The translations under genes were made by a program, and so were the position numbers. Under the pieces are notes generated by a model, which was not told where the DNA came from, searched no databases, and saw only the letters and a list, made by a program, of their open reading frames with translations. From Aliiglaciecola sp. CAU 1673 (GTDB lineage Bacteria > Pseudomonadota > Gammaproteobacteria > Enterobacterales > Alteromonadaceae), in NCBI RefSeq assembly GCF_029223185.1, contig NZ_JARHUG010000002.1, positions 290,031 to 354,030 on the forward strand: 64,000 bases of DNA. The letters run 5' to 3'. Shown here piece by piece: positions 7,869 to 19,744 of the stretch (positions within the stretch are counted from its first letter, which is position 1; every line of letters begins with the position of its first letter).

Positions 7869-9917
7869 ATGGATAAAATAATGAATGAGGCCTCAAAAAA
7901 AGAATTTTTGCGCTTTTTCCAGCAAAGCACTCAGCCCATGTTGTTGCTTTGCCAGCAGCGTGTGAGGCATATCAACTCTGCGGCCAGAGAATTTCTTAAT
8001 TTGCCGGTGGAGCTTGGTGATGGCCAAAGCGTGACCCAACTTTTTGAGCAAAACGGCAATCAGCATATCCTGCCCGTTATTCGGGAGTTTTTGGCAAACG
8101 GAGGTGGCCAGGCCAAATTAAAGATCAAGCAAAATGGCCTGGGTCACGTCAAAGCGCAGTTTTATTGCTCCACAGTCAATTTAGGCGAAGAAGCGCTTAT
8201 TCATGTCGGTATCTCACCTATCGGCGTATCCGCACCCAGCGCCGACCAGGTATTGAGCCTCTATAGTCAGATTTATGAAGCATCCACCGAGCCGGTGATG
8301 ATTGTTGATCAGGATGATCAAATCCAGTTCGTCAATAATGCTTTTTGTGAGATGACCGGGTTTTCCACCAAAGCTTTGTTAGGAAAAAGTGCGTCTGTGC
8401 TCAGGCCTGCCCGGCATACCTCAGAATTCAATCAGCAGATCCGCCAGCAGCTTAATCAAGAAGGCAGTTGGAGCGGTGAGTTGTGGAGTTTGAATCACAG
8501 TGGCCAGGCGTTCCCCCGGCATGTGCGCTTGCGTAATATCGTCGATGAGGAAGGTCAGCCTGTCTACATCGTCGGTGTGTATACCGACTTATCCAGTCAA
8601 AGGAGTCGCCTGCAACGCTTGCAGGAGATGGCTTATCATGACGAACTCACCGGGCTGGCTAATCGTTCGCTGCTGATGCAAATCATTCCGCACCAAATTA
8701 ATCAGTGTCGGCGTGACAATAGTGGCTTTGGCCTGATGTTTCTGGACTTGGATAAATTTAAGCAGGTTAATGACAGTTTGGGCCATGAAGCAGGCGACAT
8801 TTTACTCAAAGCTGCGGCTCAGCGCCTAATGAATGTGTTGCGAAGTACCGATACGGTGGCTCGCCTCGGCGGTGATGAATTTATTGTGTTGGCTAGCCAG
8901 GTTAGCGAAAACGAAGACTTGGTCAGGGTGGCCGATAAAATAGTGGATGTATTGAGCAAGCCTTTCAAGATCAAGGATCGCGATGTAGAGGTTGGTGTCA
9001 GCATTGGTATTAGTCTGTTTCCACAAAACAGCGATGATGGTGAGAGCCTGATGCACCTGGCGGATATCGCCATGTACCGCGCCAAAAAGCAACAGAAGGG
9101 CAGTTACGTATTTTACTGCGAAGAAATCAACCAGGAGCTGGTCAGTTATCGTCAATTGGAAAACGATATCCGCCGGGGCCTCAAACTCAAGGAGTTCATT
9201 CCTTATTTCCAGCCACAGGTGGACAGCCGTACCAATAAAATTGTTGGCGTCGAGTGCCTGGCCCGTTGGCAGCACCGCAACCGCGGTATCCTGGCACCCT
9301 CAGAGTTTATTCGGGTGGCGGAACGCAGTGGTCTGATCCAAGAGGTGTTTTTACAGGTGTTGGAAAACACCATCGAGCATGTGGTGGCCTGGAAAAAGGA
9401 GCTGGGTGTTGAGGTGCAGGTCTCGGTGAATTTGTCTGGTCATCAGTTTGCCAATCAACAGAATATCGAACAGATGTCAGAAATGATGCGAGCTTCCGGC
9501 ATTTCCCCAAATGCCCTCAAGACGGAGATTACCGAGACGTCGCTGTTAGACAGCGGCCATTACCTGTTAGAGCGTTTAAGCTGGGTCAAATCTGCAGGTT
9601 TTCGTATTGCCCTGGATGATTTCGGCAGCGGCTATTCTTCTTTGAGACAACTTCGGATCTTGCCAGTGGACTCCCTTAAAATAGACAGTTCTTTTGTAAT
9701 GAATATGGAGCAGGAGCCTGGGGATAAGGTCATTATCAAGGCCATTATTCAGCTGTCTAAGTTATTGGATGTGGACGTAGTGGCCCAAGGGGTAGAAAAG
9801 CCGGAGCAGGTGCAATTTCTGGAAGAAAACGGTTGTCACATTATGCAAGGATTTCATTTCAGCCGGCCCGTCCCTGCTGAACAGTTGACGGGCCTGTTAC
9901 GTCGCCAGTCGGACTAG
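7869..9917 (+). CDS. PAS-GGDEF-EAL cyclic-di-GMP protein
   Basis: Cytoplasmic 682-residue protein with no membrane segment. Order: a divergent PAS-like region (about 10-115), a PAS/PAC sensor domain (about 130-245), a GGDEF domain with intact GGDEF at 334-338 and an allosteric I-site RSTD at 325-328, and an EAL domain (about 440-675). The EAL signature is ECLAR (E462 kept), with DDFGSG and KIDSSFV also present; AQGVE replaces the commoner AEGVE. Both diguanylate cyclase and phosphodiesterase activity look possible. It stands alone, ending tail-to-tail with cysZ with a few bases of overlap. The sensed signal is unknown. Confidence 0.9.
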   Translation: MDKIMNEASKKEFLRFFQQSTQPMLLLCQQRVRHINSAAREFLNLPVELGDGQSVTQLFEQNGNQHILPVIREFLANGGGQAKLKIKQNGLGHVKAQFYCSTVNLGEEALIHVGISPIGVSAPSADQVLSLYSQIYEASTEPVMIVDQDDQIQFVNNAFCEMTGFSTKALLGKSASVLRPARHTSEFNQQIRQQLNQEGSWSGELWSLNHSGQAFPRHVRLRNIVDEEGQPVYIVGVYTDLSSQRSRLQRLQEMAYHDELTGLANRSLLMQIIPHQINQCRRDNSGFGLMFLDLDKFKQVNDSLGHEAGDILLKAAAQRLMNVLRSTDTVARLGGDEFIVLASQVSENEDLVRVADKIVDVLSKPFKIKDRDVEVGVSIGISLFPQNSDDGESLMHLADIAMYRAKKQQKGSYVFYCEEINQELVSYRQLENDIRRGLKLKEFIPYFQPQVDSRTNKIVGVECLARWQHRNRGILAPSEFIRVAERSGLIQEVFLQVLENTIEHVVAWKKELGVEVQVSVNLSGHQFANQQNIEQMSEMMRASGISPNALKTEITETSLLDSGHYLLERLSWVKSAGFRIALDDFGSGYSSLRQLRILPVDSLKIDSSFVMNMEQEPGDKVIIKAIIQLSKLLDVDVVAQGVEKPEQVQFLEENGCHIMQGFHFSRPVPAEQLTGLLRRQSD

Positions 9918-10666
9918 CGGCCGACCATTTCTCCGCGAAATTTATCCACCCACATGGCGGTAGCGCCGCAGATAGCTACCGGCATCACCAAGAAATTGAT
10001 AATGGGCACCATGGCAAATAGGGTCACGGCAATACCAAAGCCAAAGGTGCTGCCTTTACTGTCCGCCAGGCTCTGACGCATGCGTCCAAAAGGCACTTTG
10101 TGATTATCAAAGGGGTAATCACAATATTGGATAGCCATCATCCAGGCGGTAAACAAAAACCACACCAGCTGGCCTGCCACCGGCAGCAGAAAAAAGATCA
10201 GCAAGAAGCCGATAGCCCGTGGAAGGTAATAAACCAGTTTGATCCATTCTCGCCCCAGCGTACGCGGGATGTCTTTGATGACCGCTAGCAGGCCCTCGTC
10301 ATTTAACGGTTGACCGGTCAGATGCTGCTCCACCTTTTCAGCCAGCAAACCATTGAAGGGGGCGGCAATCCAGTTGGCGATACTGTTAAAGATAAAGGAG
10401 AAGGTGACCAGGATAATGATCACAGCTAATGGCCAGATGAAATAGGCCAACCAATCCTTCAGCCATTCCAGCCAATTGGGAATTAAATCCAGTAGCCACA
10501 AAATGGCGCTGTCGATCTCCTGCAACAGGAAATAAAAAGCGACAGCAAACAGCAAGAGATTGACGGCCAGAGGCACAAATACAAAACGGCGTAGCCCTTT
10601 GGTTTTAATCAGCTCAAAGCCTTTAAAAAAATAGCCCACACCGCTAGTTGGATCTGCTTGAGACAT
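9914..10666 (-). CDS. cysZ: Sulfate transporter CysZ
   Basis: Inner-membrane sulfate uptake protein feeding cysteine synthesis. Several hydrophobic segments are present with the highly conserved stretches IANWIAAPFNGLLAEKVE and IQYCDYPFDNHKVPF, which match E. coli CysZ closely as I recall it. The ATG at 10666 is chosen over an in-frame TTG at 10681 because AAAAGGATAACA upstream gives good ribosome-binding spacing; this gives 250 residues. Its position beside smc/zipA/ligA follows the usual gammaproteobacterial cysZ-zipA-ligA neighbourhood, here with cysZ transcribed divergently. Confidence 0.93.
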   Translation of the reverse strand: MSQADPTSGVGYFFKGFELIKTKGLRRFVFVPLAVNLLLFAVAFYFLLQEIDSAILWLLDLIPNWLEWLKDWLAYFIWPLAVIIILVTFSFIFNSIANWIAAPFNGLLAEKVEQHLTGQPLNDEGLLAVIKDIPRTLGREWIKLVYYLPRAIGFLLIFFLLPVAGQLVWFLFTAWMMAIQYCDYPFDNHKVPFGRMRQSLADSKGSTFGFGIAVTLFAMVPIINFLVMPVAICGATAMWVDKFRGEMVGR

Positions 10667-10811
10667 TGTTATCCTTTTCAATCAGTTACAGGTGCCTGGG
10701 TTAGGGTACCCCAGGCAACCGACCTGTGTGAATTCCTCAATTGTTACACTTCTTGAGTTCTGTTAGCATCAAAACCGCACTTAATGTCGGATTTTATCAA
10801 CAAAAGGACTC

Positions 10812-13800
10812 ATGCGGCTTAAAAAGATAAAACTGGCAGGTTTCAAGTCCTTCGTTGACCCCACCAGCATTCCATTCCCAGAGGACATGACCGCCATCGT
10901 CGGTCCCAATGGCTGCGGAAAATCCAATGTGATTGACGCGGTGCGTTGGGTGCTGGGCGAAAGTTCGGCCAAAAATCTGCGTGGCGATGCCATGACCGAT
11001 GTTATCTTCAATGGCTCCAGCGCCCGCAAGCCGGTGTCTCAATGCAGCGTCGAGCTGGTGTTCGACAACAGCAGCGGCCGCATTCAGGGCGAATACGCCA
11101 ACTACAACGAATTGGCGGTCAAACGGGTGGTGACCCGTGATGGACAGTCGTTGTATTACCTTAATGCCAGTAAATGCCGCCGCCGGGATGTGACTGATTT
11201 GTTTCTGGGCACAGGATTAGGCCCTCGTAGTTACGCCATTATTGAACAGGGCATGATTTCGCGCCTGATAGAGTCCAAGCCGCAAGAGCTGCGGGTATTT
11301 ATCGAAGAAGCGGCCGGCATCTCCAAATACAAAGAACGTCGCCGGGAAACCGAAAATCGCATCCGCCATACCCGTGAAAACCTCGAACGCCTCAACGATG
11401 TGCGGGGCGAATTGGCCCAGCAGTTGGAAAAGTTGCAGCGCCAGGCTCATGCTGCCAAACGCTACAAGGAACTGAAAGCCAAAGAAAGGCAGTTAAAAGG
11501 TGAGCTGGCCGCGATTCGCTGGCTTAAGCACAGCAACAAGATAGCGCAACTGGAGCTGCAAATCGCCGTCCAGGAAAACCAGATTGAGGAAGTCATTGCC
11601 CATCAGCGCGGCGAAGAGAGCGGTATGCTGCACTATCAGGAGCGTGAGCAAGACCTGAAGCAGCAACTCTCTGACGTGCAAAATCAATACTTTCAGGTGG
11701 GTAACCAAATTACCCGCCTGGAGCAGTCACAAATCCATGCTAAAAAGCGTCAGCAGCAACTTGCCGATGAATTGAGCAGACTGTCTGTGCAGATGGAAGA
11801 GCTGTCGCTGAACCTGACGCAGGATGAAGAACTACTGGCGCAGGCTAATGCTCAGCTGGATGAGGTGGCGCCGGAACTAGAGATTCGGCTTGAACAAGCC
11901 TATCAAGCCGAAGAGGCGTTAACCCAGGCAGAACAAGACTGGCAGAGCCAGAGTCAGGCATGGCAAGCCCGGGAGCGCCAGTATCTGGATGCCCAACAGC
12001 AGTTAAAAAGCCGGCAAAGCCAGGTTCAGTCTCAACAGACCTTGATTGCCAGGGAGGCGCAGCGCATTAGCGAACTCAGGCGCGAGCTCAATGATCTGTC
12101 TGATGCACAGTTGGAGCCGCAACAAACTGCTCTTTCGGAGCGTGCCCGCGACGCCAAAACCGCCTTGCAAAACGGTCAGACAAAACTACAGGCCCTGCAG
12201 GCAGATTACGAGCGTCAGGCTCAACACATCAAAGCGCTACAGGCTCAGCAATTTGAGGCTAAAGGTCAGCTTCAACACAGCCAAGCCAGACTGGCTTCTT
12301 TGCAGAGCCTTCAGCAAGGGGATGTCGAGCAAAGTCAGGCACTTGAAGACTACCTCGGTAGCTTACCAGAGTCTCCCGAAATTGCCTGGCATAGCCTTGT
12401 CGCAGAGCCCGGTTGGGAAAAGGCCCTTGAGACGGCGCTGGGCCATTGGCTTAATGCGCCGCTGGTGGCGGTAGGGCAAATCTCTGCGATTGAAGGAAGC
12501 CGTTGGCTACTCAAAGACAAATTCAGCCCTAAAAAGCCCGCCGATAGCCTGGCTGCCAAAGTAAAAAATGAAAAGGTGCCAGGCTGGCTGTGTGATATCC
12601 AAGTGCTGGAAAAGGACAGTGAGCTGGCGATGCGACAGGCAAACCTCTTGCCACATCAAAGTCTGATTACCCAATCCGGGCATTGGTATGGCCCTGACTG
12701 GCAGTTACTGGGCCCAAGCCAGGGACAAACAGGCGTTTTGGAGCGGGCAAAGCAGATCCAGGAACTGGAAGAGACGTGCCGCGAGCAACAACAGCTGACC
12801 GTTTCCCTGCAGCAGCAATTGCAAAGCGCCGAAGAGGAACACCAGCAGCTGGCAATAGCCTTGGAACAGGAGCGCAGCGCCACGCTGACCCTTGAAAGGC
12901 AGCTGATGGCGGTTGAGCAAGAGCTGTCAGTGCTCAGACAGCAAAGCCAGGCCATGCAGGTGCAACGGCAGCGTTTGTCGGCGCAAATAGAGACACAGGT
13001 ACAGCAACTCGACGAAGACCAGCTGCAATTGGCGGCACTGATGGAGGAATGCGAATCCCTGCAGGAGTCCCTGGAGAATGAACAGGATCCACTGACAGAG
13101 ATCCATGCGCAGCGTGAGCAACTGAGCCAGCAGCTCAATCACAAGCGTAATCAGGTTCAGCAATTGAAGGACAAGCGCCATCAATTGGAGTTGAACGTGC
13201 AGGGGTTAAAAGCCCAGGTGCAAAATCTGTCGCAAAACCTGCAACGTCAGAGGCGTGATAAAGAAGCCATGGCAACTCGCCAGGCCCAGCTACAAGCTGA
13301 ACAACAAGAATCGACCTCACCGCTCAACGATCAGGGTGACGAACTGCAACAATTGCTGGAACAACGACTGATCATCGAAGAGCAGCAAGCAGATTTGGCC
13401 GCAAAACTGTCCGAAGTGGATGATTGGCTTCGGGCTGCACAAAAAGGGCAGCAGGGCACGCAGTCAAAAATCCAAAAAATGCGGGATGAACAACAAAGCC
13501 TGCAATTGGAATGTGAAGGTTATCGGGTCAGGGCTAACGGGGTGCTCGAACAACTCGAAGAGTCGGGACAGTCTCTTAAGCCTTTGCTAGAGCAACTGCG
13601 ACAAATGGCGCAGGAGCCCGATGAAGACAGTTGGCAGCAGGAGCTGGATAAAACTGTGGCTGCGGTTGGGCGTTTAGGCGCCGTCAACCTGGCAGCGGTG
13701 GAAGAATATGATATTCAGGCACAGCGCAAGCAGCATCTGGATGAGCAACATGAGGATCTTAGTGGCGCCTTGGAAACCTTGGAAGGAGCCATTCGTAAAA

Positions 13801-14288
13801 TCGATAAAGAGACCAAAACCCGCTTCAAGGATACCTTTGAACGGGTCAATGACGATTTGAAAATGCTCTTTCCCAAGGTCTTTGGCGGTGGCTCTGCCTA
13901 CCTTGAGCTCACCGATGATGACCTGTTAGAAACCGGGGTCAGCATTATGGCCAGGCCACCTGGTAAGAAAAATAGCACCATTCACCTGTTAAGCGGTGGA
14001 GAAAAAGCCTTGACCGCTTTATCATTGGTCTTCGCGATTTTCCGCCTCAATCCGGCACCTTTTTGTTTATTGGATGAGGTGGATGCGCCATTGGATGATG
14101 CTAACGTTGGACGTTTCTGTAAATTAGTGTCAGAAATGTCCAGGACGGTGCAATTTATTTATATCACCCACAACAAGATAGCGATGGAAATGGCAACTCA
14201 CTTAACCGGCGTCACCATGGCTGAGCCAGGCGTGTCGCGCATGGTTGCAGTGGATGTTGACGAAGCCGTCGCACTGGCAGAATTATAA
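10812..14288 (+). CDS. smc: Chromosome segregation ATPase SMC
   Basis: Structural-maintenance-of-chromosomes protein of 1158 residues that compacts and segregates the nucleoid. Walker A is at 31-39 (GPNGCGKSN). Long Gln/Glu-rich coiled coils (about 170-500 and 660-1000) flank a hinge near 515-640. The C-terminal half of the ATPase has the signature LSGGEKALTALS and Walker B CLLDEVDAPLDD. ScpA and ScpB partners are not in the window. Having smc directly upstream of zipA and ligA points to a lineage using SMC-ScpAB instead of MukBEF. Confidence 0.96.
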   Translation: MRLKKIKLAGFKSFVDPTSIPFPEDMTAIVGPNGCGKSNVIDAVRWVLGESSAKNLRGDAMTDVIFNGSSARKPVSQCSVELVFDNSSGRIQGEYANYNELAVKRVVTRDGQSLYYLNASKCRRRDVTDLFLGTGLGPRSYAIIEQGMISRLIESKPQELRVFIEEAAGISKYKERRRETENRIRHTRENLERLNDVRGELAQQLEKLQRQAHAAKRYKELKAKERQLKGELAAIRWLKHSNKIAQLELQIAVQENQIEEVIAHQRGEESGMLHYQEREQDLKQQLSDVQNQYFQVGNQITRLEQSQIHAKKRQQQLADELSRLSVQMEELSLNLTQDEELLAQANAQLDEVAPELEIRLEQAYQAEEALTQAEQDWQSQSQAWQARERQYLDAQQQLKSRQSQVQSQQTLIAREAQRISELRRELNDLSDAQLEPQQTALSERARDAKTALQNGQTKLQALQADYERQAQHIKALQAQQFEAKGQLQHSQARLASLQSLQQGDVEQSQALEDYLGSLPESPEIAWHSLVAEPGWEKALETALGHWLNAPLVAVGQISAIEGSRWLLKDKFSPKKPADSLAAKVKNEKVPGWLCDIQVLEKDSELAMRQANLLPHQSLITQSGHWYGPDWQLLGPSQGQTGVLERAKQIQELEETCREQQQLTVSLQQQLQSAEEEHQQLAIALEQERSATLTLERQLMAVEQELSVLRQQSQAMQVQRQRLSAQIETQVQQLDEDQLQLAALMEECESLQESLENEQDPLTEIHAQREQLSQQLNHKRNQVQQLKDKRHQLELNVQGLKAQVQNLSQNLQRQRRDKEAMATRQAQLQAEQQESTSPLNDQGDELQQLLEQRLIIEEQQADLAAKLSEVDDWLRAAQKGQQGTQSKIQKMRDEQQSLQLECEGYRVRANGVLEQLEESGQSLKPLLEQLRQMAQEPDEDSWQQELDKTVAAVGRLGAVNLAAVEEYDIQAQRKQHLDEQHEDLSGALETLEGAIRKIDKETKTRFKDTFERVNDDLKMLFPKVFGGGSAYLELTDDDLLETGVSIMARPPGKKNSTIHLLSGGEKALTALSLVFAIFRLNPAPFCLLDEVDAPLDDANVGRFCKLVSEMSRTVQFIYITHNKIAMEMATHLTGVTMAEPGVSRMVAVDVDEAVALAEL

Positions 14289-14296
14289 AGTCAAAA

Positions 14297-15472
14297 ATGG
14301 AAGAACTACGCCTCACCTTTCTGATATTTGGCGCCCTGGCCATCGCCGGCATACTGGCTCATGGTCTGTGGACGGTGCGCAAAAATCGTAACAAGCAAAG
14401 CCAAGAGCGCCCGGCACCGGCCAATCTGCAGCACAGACAAGCAAATTGGGATGAGCAGGACTCAGATTTTGAGTTGCCTGATGATGAACCCACTTTGAGT
14501 AGCTCATCAAAACAAGATGATTTTGATGACTTAGGGATCGGCAAGGTTCGGGTGATCCGTGGCGAAGCGCCAGCAAAACCTGCTGCTCCGGCGCAACCTC
14601 GAATGACACCGATTGTGCGCGATGAACCGCGTCCGCCGGTGCGTGAAGAGGCACCGGTGATTGTTACAGCTAAAGAACATAAAGAGACGCAGCTTCAGGA
14701 CCCTAATATACCTGAGCCACCTGCATTCCTGCTTCGTCGCGATGCACCTGCAACGGTAAGAGCCAAAGTGACAGAGCCGGCACCACAGGTTAAAGAACCC
14801 GAGCCTGAGCCTGAGGCAAAGCCACAGCCTAAAGAAGAAAATATGGGCTTATCTGGCCTGGCCGCACAGGCCAAAAACCTGGTAAAGCGCAAAAAAGCCG
14901 AACCGGTAAAACGTAAAGAGCCGGCGCTACGCAAGGAACCTACCGTCAAAGAAGACCAGATGCACATGGACTTTGAAGAGGCTCACGAGGTTGGCGAACC
15001 TGAAGAGGATAGGGTAGACAGCACGGTTAAAACCCCGAATCAGGAAGTGCTGGTGCTGAATGTAAAAGCGCCAGACTACAAACCTATTCCTGGTGCGTCC
15101 TTGTTACCTGCGTTGTTGACCCTGGGCTTTAAGTTTGGCGATCAGGATATTTTTCACCGTCATGTTAACAGTAACGGTAAAGGCCCGGTACTGTTCAGCC
15201 TGGCCAACATGTTTAAGCCTGGCGTATTTGATATCGACAATATGGAAACGTTCTCAACGCAGGGCTTGTCGCTATTTATGATCTTGCCGATCGAAGGTGA
15301 TCCCCACCAGGTATTCAATATGATGCACAATGCCGCCCGTAAACTGGCGGACGAATTTGACGCCCAGGTTCTGGATGGCAGACGCAGTGTACTGACCAAG
15401 CAAAGCTTGCAGCAGTATGTTGAGAAAATTCGTGAATTTGAACGTCGTCGTATGATCAAAAAAGCCAACTGA
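14297..15472 (+). CDS. zipA: Cell division protein ZipA
   Basis: Septal-ring protein that anchors FtsZ to the inner membrane. The 391 residues show the standard layout: an N-terminal membrane helix (about 7-24) followed by basic residues, a long Pro/Glu/Lys-rich linker (30-250) and the C-terminal FtsZ-binding domain (about 253-385, starting EVLVLNVKAPDYKPIPG). The start lies 8 nt after smc, so the two are probably co-transcribed. A hairpin follows before ligA. Confidence 0.94.
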   Translation: MEELRLTFLIFGALAIAGILAHGLWTVRKNRNKQSQERPAPANLQHRQANWDEQDSDFELPDDEPTLSSSSKQDDFDDLGIGKVRVIRGEAPAKPAAPAQPRMTPIVRDEPRPPVREEAPVIVTAKEHKETQLQDPNIPEPPAFLLRRDAPATVRAKVTEPAPQVKEPEPEPEAKPQPKEENMGLSGLAAQAKNLVKRKKAEPVKRKEPALRKEPTVKEDQMHMDFEEAHEVGEPEEDRVDSTVKTPNQEVLVLNVKAPDYKPIPGASLLPALLTLGFKFGDQDIFHRHVNSNGKGPVLFSLANMFKPGVFDIDNMETFSTQGLSLFMILPIEGDPHQVFNMMHNAARKLADEFDAQVLDGRRSVLTKQSLQQYVEKIREFERRRMIKKAN

Positions 15473-15479
15473 GGCTGGC

Positions 15480-15510
15480 GCGGTTTGTCCTGTATAAGAG
15501 GACAAACCGC
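15480..15510 (+). terminator. Hairpin between zipA and ligA
   Basis: Perfect 11-bp inverted repeat (GCGGTTTGTCC and its complement) with a 9-base loop. What follows is TTGTTCG, not a clean T-run, so termination would be partial. It may set the ratio of ligA to smc-zipA transcripts. Confidence 0.5.
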
Positions 15511-15545
15511 TTGTTCGTTCCCTCTAACTTCAATCGATTCAATAA

Positions 15546-17579
<2,034 letters not shown>

Positions 17580-17581
17580 CG

Positions 17582-17905
17582 ATGCAAGCGTTATTGTTGC
17601 AGCTGACACAAGAATTGGCCCCGTACTACGGTGAAATTGCCCTGACCTTAGTCGCCACTGTGATGGTGGTGTACGGCGACTTACTCAATAAACAAGTGAA
17701 AAGGGCACTGGCCCCATTTCATTTTATCCTGCGCACCCTGGCCTTTGTGTTGATTTGTGCCTTTGGTTACGGGGCATTGTTGCTGTTTGTGACGCCCTTT
17801 ACCAAACAGCTTTTATTGATGATCCCATACGTTTATCAGGGGATCAGTATCGTTGCTATCTTTTTGCTGCTGGGCTATCTGGCAGAACAGCGTCGGTATA
17901 TTTAG
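17582..17905 (+). CDS. DUF3392-type small membrane protein
   Basis: Inner-membrane protein of 107 residues with three hydrophobic segments (about 16-36, 50-72 and 80-100). It resembles the DUF3392 family of marine gammaproteobacteria, with conserved-looking VYGDLLNK and RTLAFVLICAFGYG. No function is known to me. The ATG at 17582 is 2 nt after the ligA stop; an in-frame GTG at 17576 overlaps ligA and is an alternative. Likely co-transcribed with ligA and the next gene. Confidence 0.75.
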   Translation: MQALLLQLTQELAPYYGEIALTLVATVMVVYGDLLNKQVKRALAPFHFILRTLAFVLICAFGYGALLLFVTPFTKQLLLMIPYVYQGISIVAIFLLLGYLAEQRRYI

Positions 17906-17906
17906 G

Positions 17907-18398
17907 TTGAGTTCAGCGAAATTTACCCGGCCTATCGTCCCCCTTCGTCACTATGACGAAGAGGGACGTATCAAGCCACCCTGGCCGGTGTTTGCAAGCC
18001 TTTTGTTTCTGATGCGCGGCTACCTTATCTTTATCGCCTCGGCCTCTTATTTGGCTGATGGAAGCCTTCTGTTAAAGGTGTTTTATCCAGATCGGGCGTA
18101 TTTCTACGCCAGTTTGTTTTTGGGATTGCCAGCGCTGGTGTTATTGGCGCTTTTAATGTGGCGGCAGAAGCTGTTGGACAGTGCCTGGCGGGGCGTTTTC
18201 AGACTACTGTGGCCGGTCACCGTTATTACCTTGCTGGCTGACCTGTCTTTTCATGTGCATATGGCGTGGCAGAGTCAGTGGCTGTTTTCATGGCCTTTAG
18301 CCCTGACTCTGGTCCTGGATGGCTTATTGCTCAGCTATTGGAGCAGAAGCCGATTGCTAAGCTTGATGCTTGCCGATTGGCAGCGACGTATTCACTGA
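17907..18398 (+). CDS. DUF2919-type membrane protein
   Basis: About 163 residues with four or five hydrophobic segments. It looks like the DUF2919 family from the start YDEEGRIKPPWPVF and the FYPDRAYFYASLFLGLPAL stretch. I start it at the TTG at 17907, directly after the preceding stop, because the protein then begins as the family seems to. An in-frame ATG at 17853 would add 18 residues read out of frame over the DUF3392 gene. Start choice is uncertain. Function unknown. It converges on the next minus-strand gene with a 7-nt overlap. Confidence 0.7.
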   Translation: MSSAKFTRPIVPLRHYDEEGRIKPPWPVFASLLFLMRGYLIFIASASYLADGSLLLKVFYPDRAYFYASLFLGLPALVLLALLMWRQKLLDSAWRGVFRLLWPVTVITLLADLSFHVHMAWQSQWLFSWPLALTLVLDGLLLSYWSRSRLLSLMLADWQRRIH

Positions 18399-18805
18399 AC
18401 GTTATTGGATAGGGCCTGATCGAAATAACGTTTCACACTAATCTGGCTGTCGTTAACCAAACGCTGATAGCAGATCCCGGCAAAGGCATAAGTATGACCT
18501 GCATACTCAAGCACGATATAGGGGGCTTCAGGATTGCTTAGGTCATAATGCCAATGCCCTCCCACCAGCTTACGGAATATTTCACCCACGTAGGCACCAT
18601 AAAGATTACACAAGGTGAACACGGCTTTTTCCTCAAGAGCCTGCCCTTTATACTTTGCCAGCCATTTATGCAGCACTTCATCTACTTTGGCAATGCTGTG
18701 CGGACTGTTGTCCAGCTCAACACCAAATTCTTCTTTGGTAGTCAGTACCGCATTATGGGCACTGTCGGCCATCAGGCTTTCAAGCTCTTCTCTTGTCATC
18801 TCCAT
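18392..18805 (-). CDS. Conserved hypothetical protein coupled to a LysR regulator
   Basis: I do not recognise this 137-residue protein firmly. It is soluble, has no signal peptide, and contains a stretch (LCNLYGAYVGEIFRKLVGGHWHYD) resembling small proteins of the DUF3806-like type, in which a helix and a GGxW turn recur. Its start codon shares one base with the stop of the LysR gene upstream (TGATG), so it is translated with that regulator. It may assist the regulator or only share its transcript. Confidence 0.7.
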   Translation of the reverse strand: MEMTREELESLMADSAHNAVLTTKEEFGVELDNSPHSIAKVDEVLHKWLAKYKGQALEEKAVFTLCNLYGAYVGEIFRKLVGGHWHYDLSNPEAPYIVLEYAGHTYAFAGICYQRLVNDSQISVKRYFDQALSNNVQ

Positions 18806-19725
18806 CAGCGTTCCTTTTTCAAATTTGGCGGTGTTTCGGTTGTATGCTTGTGACCCAGGATCAAATCCGACAGCAGCCGACTACCGGGACCCAGGTTGTC
18901 TGGCCTGGGGTGGATCAAAAATAATCCACCCTTGCGATAACTACTGCCTTGTATGTCCAACCTTACCAATTCACCACTGTCTAACTTGTTATGCACTTCA
19001 TGGAAAGGCAGCCAGCAAAAGCCGATGTTTTGCAACAGCAAATCGATGGCACTTTGGAAATGACTGACCGTCCAGCGCATTTCAGCGCGCAACCAGCCCT
19101 GCTTTTCCTGGGGGCTCTTAGCAGTATCCTTGATCACTATCTGCAAATGATGCAAGAGTTCGTTGGGATCCACTTTTCCTTCGATGGCTGCCAGCGGGTG
19201 GGAAGGATGACACACAGTGACAAAATAAATGTCGGCCAAGGGCTCCCCCAAAAAACCTTTGGGCACGCTGGTGCTGATCACAATATCGGCCCAGCCTTCC
19301 TGCACTGCTTCATCGGAGCCGGTCAGCACGGTATCGATAATTTTAAGCCGGCTACCACGGCTTTGTGGATAGAAAGCCTGAAGCACGGGCAAGATACAGT
19401 GTCGGGGATAGGCGAGATCCAATGCCAGGGTAATTTCAGGCTCCCAATCCTGATGGATATTTTCCGCCAGGGCTTCCAGGTCATGCACATTCTGGGTCAG
19501 ATGCCGGGAGCGGCGCAGCATCACTTCGCCGGCTTCGGTCAGAAAAGCCTTGCGACCGCGCACTTCCAGTAGCTGAACATCCAGCTGGCTTTGCAACTTG
19601 GCTACCGCATGATTTAGGGAAGACTGACTCTTATTGAGTTGGGCTGCTGCTTGGGCATAGCCGCCGAAATCGACGACAGCTTGCAATATCCGCCATTGTT
19701 CCAGGGTGGTTTTGGGCCTGTACAC
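18805..19725 (-). CDS. LysR-family transcriptional regulator
   Basis: 306-residue LysR regulator. The winged helix-turn-helix lies at about 5-65 (FGGYAQAAAQLNKSQSSLNHAVAKL), followed by the linker helix and a periplasmic-binding-like effector domain (about 95-295). It lacks the OxyR-type N-terminus and I see no OxyR-like peroxide Cys pair, so it is not OxyR. The start is GTG with a weak Shine-Dalgarno. It is divergent from ahpC, and LysR proteins commonly control the gene divergent from them, so a link to peroxide or thiol metabolism is inferred. Confidence 0.88.
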   Translation of the reverse strand: MYRPKTTLEQWRILQAVVDFGGYAQAAAQLNKSQSSLNHAVAKLQSQLDVQLLEVRGRKAFLTEAGEVMLRRSRHLTQNVHDLEALAENIHQDWEPEITLALDLAYPRHCILPVLQAFYPQSRGSRLKIIDTVLTGSDEAVQEGWADIVISTSVPKGFLGEPLADIYFVTVCHPSHPLAAIEGKVDPNELLHHLQIVIKDTAKSPQEKQGWLRAEMRWTVSHFQSAIDLLLQNIGFCWLPFHEVHNKLDSGELVRLDIQGSSYRKGGLFLIHPRPDNLGPGSRLLSDLILGHKHTTETPPNLKKER

Positions 19726-19744
19726 GGGAAAGCGTTCTATTTTT

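Noticed and set aside
12656..13138. 160-codon minus-strand frame rich in Cys and Ser
   Set aside because: Antisense shadow of the Gln-rich coiled coil of smc.
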